Shown here piece by piece: positions 8,920-14,956 of a DNA stretch of 28,060 nucleotides. This DNA is from JARICQ01 sp964428475 (GTDB lineage: Bacteria; Bacillota; Clostridia; Tissierellales; Tissierellaceae): the NCBI GenBank assembly GCA_964428475.1, contig CAYRYO010000023.1, positions 1 through 28,060 on the forward strand, given 5' to 3'. The notes beneath the pieces were generated by a model. That model was given only the letters and a program-made list of their open reading frames with translations. It had not been told where the DNA came from and searched no databases. The stretch's first letter is position 1. Each line of letters begins with the position of its first letter. The translations under genes and the position numbers were made by a program.

Positions 8920-9267
8920 CTAATGATGATAACGTCTTCCATCATAAAAGACTTTCTTATCTCCACATCTCTTGCAAACCTTAAAAATTTTTGGTATTTG
9001 TGTTGGTGGTGTGTGTTCAAGCTCATATTCACCAAAACCACAGTTAGGACAACTATATGGTTGAGGTTTTGGTGCACATGATCCACCACTTACATTGTCT
9101 AATTCTTCATCTTCTAATTCACCAGCTTTGGAATTTAGCATTTGAAAGATCCCTTTTGCATATTCCTCGCTTAATTCAAAATCTTCTTCTTTTGCTAATT
9201 CTATTAATTCCTCTACAGATTGAGCTTGTTTTGCCTTTTTTAAAAGTTCCTTATCAATATTTAACAT
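8920..9267 (-). CDS. Nif11-type leader peptide with a double-CxxC core (RiPP-precursor-like)
   Basis: The 115-residue product starts at ATG 9267, chosen because a GGGGGG Shine-Dalgarno (9275-9280) lies 7 bases upstream; an in-frame ATG 18 bases earlier overlaps that site. Residues 1-62 are a Nif11-like leader: helical, acidic, and ending in ELDNVSGG, a double-glycine cleavage motif. The 53-residue remainder has five cysteines (64, 73, 76, 98, 101), four of them in two CxxC pairs (CPNC and CKRC) spaced like a zinc ribbon, and a tail rich in basic and aromatic residues. No modifying enzyme or peptidase-containing transporter is visible in the window. It could be a modified, exported peptide or an unmodified zinc-ribbon protein using a secretion leader. 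It shares a promoter element with two exported-protein genes nearby. Confidence 0.8.
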   Translation of the reverse strand: MLNIDKELLKKAKQAQSVEELIELAKEEDFELSEEYAKGIFQMLNSKAGELEDEELDNVSGGSCAPKPQPYSCPNCGFGEYELEHTPPTQIPKIFKVCKRCGDKKVFYDGRRYHH

Positions 9268-9301
9268 TATTATTCCCCCCTTCATTTTATTCCTTCATTT
9301 A

Positions 9302-9333
9302 TTTATACACGAGAGTTGCTAAATAGTTAGATG
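9302..9333 (-). promoter_or_regulatory. Shared promoter-like element, copy 1 (Nif11-type gene)
   Basis: On the minus strand it reads CATCTAACTA, 13 variable bases, then GTGTATAAA. It is the most diverged of three copies (23 of 32 positions match copy 2), but both end boxes and their spacing are fully conserved. It lies 35 bases upstream of the start codon, as a promoter should. The leader that follows also resembles that of the alkylsulfatase-like gene. Confidence 0.65.
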
Positions 9334-9366
9334 ATTTTGAACACATTTTTTAGATATCAATTGAGC

Positions 9367-9389
9367 GATGTTTTTATATACAAAACATC
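9367..9389. repeat. Inverted repeat upstream of the Nif11-type promoter
   Basis: Perfect 8-bp arms GATGTTTT and AAAACATC are separated by 7 bases. It lies 34 bases beyond the CATCTAACTA box, so it could be an operator. It could equally be part of the 3' end of the alkylsulfatase-like transcript, since the direction there is also minus. Confidence 0.4.
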
Positions 9390-9400
9390 TTGGTAATATC

Positions 9401-9436
9401 GGGCAATTATTGATTGAATACTAATAGTAATTGTCC
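9401..9436 (-). terminator. Hairpin after the alkylsulfatase-like gene
   Basis: An 11-bp stem (9401-9411 with 9426-9436, two G-T wobbles) lies 22 bases beyond the stop codon at 9459. No uridine run follows in the minus direction, so its role in termination is uncertain. Confidence 0.35.
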
Positions 9437-9458
9437 TTTTCTAATTCAAATTATTTAT

Positions 9459-10741
9459 TTACTTAAACAAATCCATGAATTTGTAGCGGAATAAATGGAC
9501 AATATTCCAGTCCTTTGAACCATATGTTTCCTGAAGGTNNNNNNNNNNNNNNNNNNNNNNNNNNNNNNNNNNNNNNNNNNNNNNNNNNNNNNNNNNNNNN
9601 NNNNNNNNNNNNNNNNNNNNNNNNNNNNNNNNNNNNNNTAGCGGAATAAATGGACAATATTCCAGTCCTTTGAACCATATGTTTCCTGAAGGTAGGGGCT
9701 GGCTGCGAGGTGAGGTGGCAGTTCAATTAGGTCCATCATCTCTGCTGCTGTGTAGCCTTGGTTCAGATATTGTATGGTTTGGTCATTCATAAATTGAATT
9801 GCGTCACTAAAGTTTGTTAGATACTGACGAATATTATCCGCGCCAGCCGTTACAGGATTATTTCCGTGTAGTGCAACTAGGTATTCAGGATTCAGACTTC
9901 TACATAGTTTCAAGCTATTTACATAGTCTAGCGCGTCTCTTTGACGGCTACCCCTCATTGTTGTCAAAGCTGGGAATGCCTCGTAAATTACGCCGATTTC
10001 TATCAAGACCTTTTTATCTGGAAGCCAAATAATGATGATATCTCTGGTCTCACCAGGAGCAGCCATTAGATGGAGATTGACTCCTGCAATTGTTGTTTTC
10101 AACTCATCCTTTACAGTTATGGTAGGTGGCAGAAATCCAGAAGGTCCTAGGACATCATTTCCAGCAAGTACATATCCTGCATACCAACCCTTGTTATCTA
10201 TTGCAGGGCTATCATTAAACAAGATTCCCGACATCATTGCACCACCAGTAGCACGTGATGGATAAACTGGTCCATACCACTCATCAAATAGGGAGTCCAT
10301 TAGGTCTTCATGAGCTATTATTTCTGTTTCACTATCTGCAAAGACAGAAGCACCATGTATATGGCAGTCGTGACTATGAGTGTAGATAATTGCCTTGACA
10401 GGCTTCTTGTCAAAAATATTATCGAGTTCAGAATTGAAAGCGTCTTTTACAATCTGTGCTGCAATGACACTTTCACCTGGATCGATTACGATTAGGCCGT
10501 CTGTACCTTCAACTAATGTAGGATTGTCTCGGTTATATCCGCGAGCTACATACACACCATCTGTTACCCGTATTACCTCAGCAGGGAAAAAACCCTCATA
10601 CTTCTCTAGTAGGGTGGGATGGACTGGCACTACTTCTGGATCTAGCACCTCCGCGAATACACTAGTAGATATCATTGAAAAAATAATCATTATGCTAAGT
10701 AATGAACATAAAATTTTAATGTATTGCTTTCTTTCTTTCAT
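9459..10741 (-). CDS. Secreted MBL-fold alkylsulfatase-like protein, short form (interrupted by an assembly gap)
   Basis: The start is ATG 10741 with a GGGG Shine-Dalgarno. A signal peptide covers residues 1-30 (cleavage after SVFA). The alkylsulfatase branch of the metallo-beta-lactamase fold follows: VIDPGES near 86, metal motif THSHDCHIHG at 121-130, PGET at 229-232, Glu248 in LIEIG, RGSRQRD at 263-269, and LHGNNP with His292. The dimerisation-domain signature LPPHLAASPYLQ is at 341-352. Collapsing the 100 Ns and the duplicated 55-base end gives exactly 375 codons and TAA at 9459-9461, finishing YKFMDLFK. Family enzymes such as SdsA1 exceed 600 residues, so the rest of the dimerisation domain and the SCP2-like domain are absent. 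The metal motif has Cys where HxHxDH has Asp. It may act on sulfate esters or another ester, or be degenerate. Confidence 0.8.
9484..9693. other. Assembly gap with duplicated 55-base contig ends
   Basis: 100 Ns (9539-9638) are flanked by the same 55 bases on both sides (9484-9538 and 9639-9693). This is what two contigs from a k=55 assembly graph look like when scaffolded without merging. Removing 155 bases restores an in-frame stop in the alkylsulfatase-like gene. Confidence 0.9.
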
Positions 10742-10774
10742 CTTTGTTCCCCTTTCTTTTTTATCCTTCTTTTG

Positions 10775-10806
10775 TTTATACACCAAGACTCCATATTAGT
10801 TAGATG
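10775..10806 (-). promoter_or_regulatory. Shared promoter-like element, copy 2 (alkylsulfatase-like gene)
   Basis: On the minus strand it reads CATCTAACTA, 13 bases including ATATGGAGT, then GTGTATAAA. It matches copy 3 at 30 of 32 positions. It lies 34 bases upstream of the ATG at 10741. GTGTATAAA could serve as the -10 region and the CATCTAACTA box as a -35 or activator site. Confidence 0.7.
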
Positions 10807-10888
10807 GTTTTTGAAATTTCTTTTATCTTATTATTTTACACCACTTGTGAAAAACTAGTACCCTATCAGATAGACTTGTGTAAACTAT

Positions 10889-10964
10889 ATTATTAATGAT
10901 AAAAAGCAGATTTAATGTTATAATAAGTATATATTCTAAAGCTAATTACTTGGAGGTACTTATG
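10889..10964 (+). promoter_or_regulatory. Duplicated promoter/leader region, copy 1 (xpaC-like gene)
   Basis: These 76 bases match 14849-14924 at 65 positions. They contain an extended -10, TGTTATAAT (TATAAT at 10919-10924), no strong -35, and a Shine-Dalgarno GGAGG (10952-10956) five bases before the ATG at 10962. The copy runs through the start codon itself. Confidence 0.75.
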
Positions 10965-12191
10965 AAGGATCAGGACAATTTAAACTTAAGTGATGAAATT
11001 AAAAATATAGTTCAAGATGCACTAAACAAGAGGGACTTTAATAAATTAAATCGTGACATTGGAAATGTCGTCAAGAGTGCTCTTGATGAAGTTAGAAATT
11101 CCCTCGGGTCAAAGCCTAAAAATAGCAAAACCCGAGATAGCAAGGCTTATTCAGATAATCAACCTAAGCTAGATAAGTACATCAGGGTAAATGGCAATGG
11201 AAAGTTATCTTTAAAGCCTTCTAAGTTTACAGTTCCTATGGGACAAGTATCGGGAGTGGTTTTAACTGTGTTTGGAAGTATAGGCAGTATTGGGTTTGGA
11301 ATAGGGGTATTTGTCATGGCCTTATTGGGATTTTCACTTGGAAAACTATTCCATACCATAGCCCTAGGCCTCCTGCCACTCTTTATCCTAAGCATGGTTT
11401 TACTTTTAAAGGGAAATACCAATCGTAAGAGATTGAAGAGGTTCCAAAAGTATCTCTTGTCTATGCGGGGGCAAGACTACTGCCTTATCAGCGACTTAGC
11501 TAGTGCAACGGGACTGACCAATAAGTATGTATATAAGGATTTACGCAAAATGATTGCAAGTGGTATGTTTCCAGAGGGTCATATTGATAATAAAAGGACT
11601 ACCTTTATGTTAACTAACGAGTGTTATGAACAGTACCTTGAACTTGAAAGAAATATAAAAATTAATAATTTTAGCCAAACAGTAAGGGATAAGTATAAGA
11701 CAGCACCTCAAGATTTCAAGGTCGAAAAGAAAAGGAACAATGATTTAGACCCAGAAGTTAGAAGATCGCTTGATGAAGGTCGACAATTTGTCTTGGATAT
11801 TAAATCCGCAAACATTAAAATCCCGGGAGAGGAAATCTCAAGCAAACTAGACCGCTTGGAAGAGGTCACAGGAAAGATATTTGATCATATAGAAATCCAT
11901 CCTGAAAAGTTCACTGAAATAAGGAAATTCACAGAATACTTCCTACCCACAACATTGAAATTGGTAGATGCTTATAAAAAGTTAGATTATCAATCCGTAC
12001 AAGGGGAAAATATTTCAAGTGCAAAAAAAGAAATAGAAGACACTATGGATACTATTAATCTCGCCTTTGAAAATTTGTTGGACGACCTATTTGGGGACCT
12101 GGCAATGGATATATCTACAGATATATCGGTATTGGAAACTATGTTTGCACAGGAAGGATTGACAGGGAATACTATGAAATTTAAAAAATAA
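10962..12191 (+). CDS. xpaC: XpaC-like protein (5-bromo-4-chloroindolyl phosphate hydrolysis family)
   Basis: The start is ATG 10962 with GGAGG five bases upstream; a longer frame beginning at 10896 would run through the promoter and is rejected. The 409-residue product has a hydrophilic N-terminus with a DEIKNIVQDALN helix and a short Lys/Ser-rich linker. Two membrane segments follow at about 95-125 and 131-152. A winged-helix-like stretch (LISDLASATGLTNKYVYKDLRKM) comes next near 175-200, and then a long helical C-terminal region. This matches XpaC as found in Clostridia. Biochemical function is unproven; the family name comes from a Bacillus phenotype. xpaC is usually followed directly by a telA/yaaN gene. 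Here telA is about 2.8 kb further on, behind a divergent surface-protein gene. A strong terminator follows at 12224. Confidence 0.85.
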   Translation: MKDQDNLNLSDEIKNIVQDALNKRDFNKLNRDIGNVVKSALDEVRNSLGSKPKNSKTRDSKAYSDNQPKLDKYIRVNGNGKLSLKPSKFTVPMGQVSGVVLTVFGSIGSIGFGIGVFVMALLGFSLGKLFHTIALGLLPLFILSMVLLLKGNTNRKRLKRFQKYLLSMRGQDYCLISDLASATGLTNKYVYKDLRKMIASGMFPEGHIDNKRTTFMLTNECYEQYLELERNIKINNFSQTVRDKYKTAPQDFKVEKKRNNDLDPEVRRSLDEGRQFVLDIKSANIKIPGEEISSKLDRLEEVTGKIFDHIEIHPEKFTEIRKFTEYFLPTTLKLVDAYKKLDYQSVQGENISSAKKEIEDTMDTINLAFENLLDDLFGDLAMDISTDISVLETMFAQEGLTGNTMKFKK

Positions 12192-12223
12192 AAGAAAAGA
12201 TGCTAAGCTAAATTAATTAACAA

Positions 12224-12270
12224 ACAGCCCACTTAGGAGTATAAATACTTGTAAGTGGGCTGTTCTTTTT
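12224..12270 (+). terminator. Terminator of xpaC, probably bidirectional
   Basis: Perfect 11-bp arms ACAGCCCACTT (12224-12234) and AAGTGGGCTGT (12253-12263) are followed by TCTTTTTT. It lies 32 bases after the xpaC stop. The convergent YDG-repeat gene ends at 12270, so the same hairpin probably ends its transcript. Confidence 0.85.
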
Positions 12271-14600
12271 TATCCTTCTAGGCTAAATTCAACTCTTAAT
12301 CCCTTCTTTAGCTCTTTTCCATCTATAGATCTTACAGTGTCCCCTATTATTATATAATATGTCGCTCCTGCCTTAAATTGTCCCTTATTTTTTAGTTTGA
12401 TGTATCCTATTTCACCATCATTTGTTACCTCTGGGTCAATGAAGTCTAGTTTTTCTCCATCTTTATCGAGTATATATACTGAAGACCTATCCACTGAGTC
12501 CCTATCTACTTCCATGTTCAACCTAATTGTCCAGCTATAGTCTAGCTTGTCTGTGGTCAATTGTTTTCCCCATATGCTATGTGTATTATATACCATAAAG
12601 TCTGTGAAGTGTCTTGTCTTTATTATCAAATCATCTCCACTGTAGTAGGCGTATTCCATCTTTCCGCTCTTTCTTCCTTCTTCTTCGCTTGCATATCTTT
12701 CTATGATATGGAACTTGCCGTCCTGGATGTAGGCAGCTTCCTTTCCCTTTGAATCCTTGAATCTTAGGGTTATAAAGGTGTCAAACTCTACCCTTTCCTT
12801 GTCACCCATTGAGATTATATGCTCTATATTATCAAAGCCCTGGTCTCTAGGCATGGACTCTTTGATTTTCTCTATTGTTTGCTCATCTTTTGTGTCTTTT
12901 GTTGTGATTAGTTCAAGTGCTGATGAGTCTCCGCTTGTTATCTTTGCCCCTTTTGGTATACTTGCTGTGATTTTTCCCTTGTTGATTTCAACCTGTGGTA
13001 GGGCTTGGTCTTTTGGTAGGTCTACTAGAACCTTTCCCTTTTTATCTTCTGGGATATTTACTGTTATTTCCTTGTCCTCGTCCCCACTTTCTACTGACAT
13101 TTTATAGTCTTGATCCTCTCCCCCGTCCTTATCTGCTGGAATCTCTACTACTGGTTTTTCTTCTTCTGGTATTTCTACTGGTTTTGGATCGGGCTTTGGT
13201 TCTGGTTTTGGTTCTGGTGTTGGCGTTGGTGTTGGCGTTGGTGCTGGTGGTCTATATCTGTTTCTAACTGTATAGCTTTCTATTTGTGCCTGTGCGCCTG
13301 GTTGGTAATTTGGATTATGCGGGTTAGATGCATTGTAATCCGCTGTTAAGCTATATGTTCCCCTTTGAACATTTTTCCACTCATGGCTTGCTAGGCCATC
13401 TACAACTTCAACACTTGCTAAAAGTTCCCCATCTACTTTAAATTCTATGCTTCCTGATAGTACTTCTTCACCTATTCCTTGAACCTTTGCTGTCAGTGTA
13501 ACTGTCTGCCCTTCCCTTGGACTTGCTGGATTTGTTTCTAGTGTTAACTTGGGGCTTGCTTGTCTTATATCTCCATTTAGTGTTAACTCTGTGTTTTTTA
13601 AATTATAATTACTAGCATCAGTCCCACTTAAAGATATTCCCGCTACTGTTACTGTTTTACCTGTTCCTACATCTGCATCAGCAAAGCTTGCTGGTGCTGA
13701 TTCTATATCTACAGTGTCCCCATCCACAATGTCCTCACTTGCAAAGGTTACCACTGCATCAGTATTTCCGTCATATTTTTTTGGCTCCACTGTTGCTGTT
13801 ACGGTAAGTTCTTTGGGGCTTATGTTTCCCTTGATTTCAGTTGTACTTGCTATGCTATAATTACCCTTATCATCACCAATTAAAGATATGCCATCTACTG
13901 TTACTGTTTTATNNNNNNNNNNNNNNNNNNNNNNNNNNNNNNNNNNNNNNNNNNNNNNNNNNNNNNNNNNNNNNNNNNNNNNNNNNNNNNNNNNNNNNNN
14001 NNNNNNNNNNNNTCCTTCTCCTATTCCGGTGCTACCATCTCCTCCTGTAGCCGTTACTCTTCCTCCTGTTATTTTAACTGTACCACTTAATTCCCCATCC
14101 AATCCTCCACCTATTCCTGCAGCAAATTGTCCTCCTGTAGCTATTAATTCTCCCTCGCCGCCTATTGTCAGCTCCGAGTTACCTCGCATTTCTAAACCTG
14201 CGCTACGAATTCCACTTTTCAAAGTATTTACACCATCAATAGTAAGATTAACTTTTGAGCCACTTACTGTTATCCCAAATGCACTTTTATTATCAATTGC
14301 ACTCACATCAATATTAACACCACTCAGTGTTATATTTGCTTCTACTCCTTCATTTACTGTTATAGCACCGCTTGTTGATGTTCCTATGATTGTAATTTCT
14401 TGTGTCTTCTCAAATTCTGATGTTAAATTATCTCCATAGCTTACCTTTAATGTATCAGCAGCTGTTCCCTTTTCAATCGTAATGTCTCCATCTGAAATAT
14501 CAAAACTTGTAACCCCTTCAGCAAATCCCACTCCTGGTCTAAATGCTAGGATCAATGCCACTGCCAAAATCATTTTTAATGTCTTCTTAATCCTTTTCAC
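12270..14600 (-). CDS. Large secreted YDG-repeat / Ig-like surface protein (contains assembly gap)
   Basis: The start is GTG 14600, chosen for AGGAGG eight bases upstream. A signal peptide covers about residues 1-28 (ends GVGFAEG). Residues 30-195 form a beta-helix-like region with Gly-rich GGQFAAGIGGG and GGDGSTGIGEG units, as in bacterial surface proteins. The sequence is then lost for about 34 codons. Residues about 230-375 hold YDG-type repeats (TVTVDGISL, KKYDGNTDAVV, TVTVAGISL). An Ig-like domain follows (about 375-465), a Pro-Thr/Pro-Glu/Lys spacer (about 470-510), and a C-terminal region ending in a Big_5-like domain (YYIIIGDTVRSIDG). No LPXTG, SLH or choline-binding motif is seen, so retention at the cell is unexplained. 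The role is probably adhesion or envelope structure. True length is uncertain because of the gap. Confidence 0.82.
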   Translation of the reverse strand: MKRIKKTLKMILAVALILAFRPGVGFAEGVTSFDISDGDITIEKGTAADTLKVSYGDNLTSEFEKTQEITIIGTSTSGAITVNEGVEANITLSGVNIDVSAIDNKSAFGITVSGSKVNLTIDGVNTLKSGIRSAGLEMRGNSELTIGGEGELIATGGQFAAGIGGGLDGELSGTVKITGGRVTATGGDGSTGIGEGXXXXXXXXXXXXXXXXXXXXXXXXXXXXXXXXXXKTVTVDGISLIGDDKGNYSIASTTEIKGNISPKELTVTATVEPKKYDGNTDAVVTFASEDIVDGDTVDIESAPASFADADVGTGKTVTVAGISLSGTDASNYNLKNTELTLNGDIRQASPKLTLETNPASPREGQTVTLTAKVQGIGEEVLSGSIEFKVDGELLASVEVVDGLASHEWKNVQRGTYSLTADYNASNPHNPNYQPGAQAQIESYTVRNRYRPPAPTPTPTPTPEPKPEPKPDPKPVEIPEEEKPVVEIPADKDGGEDQDYKMSVESGDEDKEITVNIPEDKKGKVLVDLPKDQALPQVEINKGKITASIPKGAKITSGDSSALELITTKDTKDEQTIEKIKESMPRDQGFDNIEHIISMGDKERVEFDTFITLRFKDSKGKEAAYIQDGKFHIIERYASEEEGRKSGKMEYAYYSGDDLIIKTRHFTDFMVYNTHSIWGKQLTTDKLDYSWTIRLNMEVDRDSVDRSSVYILDKDGEKLDFIDPEVTNDGEIGYIKLKNKGQFKAGATYYIIIGDTVRSIDGKELKKGLRVEFSLEG
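13913..14012. other. Assembly gap inside the surface-protein gene, true size unknown
   Basis: 100 Ns with no shared flanking sequence, unlike the other two gaps. The left flank is inside a YDG repeat and the right flank inside the Gly-rich N-terminal domain. Missing sequence therefore includes at least a domain boundary, and probably more repeat units than 100 bases can hold. Confidence 0.85.
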
Positions 14601-14688
14601 CTTTACCGCCTCCTTTATTTTGCCCCTATCTTCTAAATGTCCAGACTATACAAATGCCTATCTTCCAATATATTCCCTTATCTATTAT

Positions 14689-14722
14689 ATTATAACAGGT
14701 GGAGCACTTCTTGTAATCCACC
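14689..14722 (-). promoter_or_regulatory. Possible second promoter with overlapping palindrome in the surface-protein leader
   Basis: On the minus strand, TTACAA (14711-14716) and TATAAT (14689-14694) are 16 bases apart. The inverted repeat GGTGGA/TCCACC (14698-14703 and 14717-14722) brackets the -35 and spacer. This lies in the 167-base leader between the shared element and the GTG start. It could be an operator, or an RNA hairpin in the longer transcript. Confidence 0.35.
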
Positions 14723-14767
14723 CAAGGTATGACTGCGGAAGTCTTTTTAACTTTACTCCCTCTATCC

Positions 14768-14799
14768 TTTATACACTAAAACTCCATATTAGTTAGATG
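14768..14799 (-). promoter_or_regulatory. Shared promoter-like element, copy 3 (surface-protein gene)
   Basis: On the minus strand it reads CATCTAACTA, 13 bases, GTGTATAAA, differing from copy 2 at only two positions. Unlike the other copies it lies about 170 bases from its start codon, leaving a long leader. Confidence 0.7.
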
Positions 14800-14848
14800 T
14801 TTTTATATATTTTTTATTTTAATCTGATTCCAAGACCCTGGAACATAG

Positions 14849-14936
14849 ATTATTAATGATAAAAACTGGATTTAATGTTATAATAACTATATATTCTAAG
14901 GTCAATAACTTGGAAGTAGCTATGTGTGCGGGTTGA
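14849..14936 (+). promoter_or_regulatory. Duplicated promoter/leader region, copy 2 (telA), with relic start codon
   Basis: 14849-14924 is the counterpart of the xpaC promoter (65 of 76 identical), with the extended -10 TGTTATAAT (TATAAT at 14879-14884). The ATG at 14922, equivalent to the xpaC start, now opens only a four-codon frame (Met-Cys-Ala-Gly, stop TGA at 14934-14936). The real telA start lies 35 bases further on with its own Shine-Dalgarno. Confidence 0.75.
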
Positions 14937-14956
14937 AAAACAAGGGAGGTTAAAAA

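Noticed and set aside
8754..9089. 111-codon minus frame spanning the riboswitch promoter and the Nif11 gene
   Set aside because: It is out of frame with the Nif11 protein, crosses a strong promoter and has low-complexity composition.
9463..9726. Repeated C-terminal peptide or tandem duplication in the alkylsulfatase-like gene
   Set aside because: It arises only from the identical 55-base contig ends around 100 Ns; collapsing them gives a clean stop.
10896..10961. N-terminal extension of the xpaC-like frame starting at 10896
   Set aside because: It would encode protein across the -10 region that is duplicated before telA. The ATG at 10962 has a proper Shine-Dalgarno.
13190..13250. Short-period repeat in the surface-protein gene as a possible CRISPR or minisatellite
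   Set aside because: It is the in-frame Pro-Thr and Pro-Glu/Lys coding spacer. There are no spacers of constant length and no cas genes.
12995..13349. Plus-strand frames opposite the surface-protein gene rich in Leu/Val/Trp
   Set aside because: They mirror the Pro-Thr/Pro-Glu repeat codons of the minus-strand gene and have no start signals.
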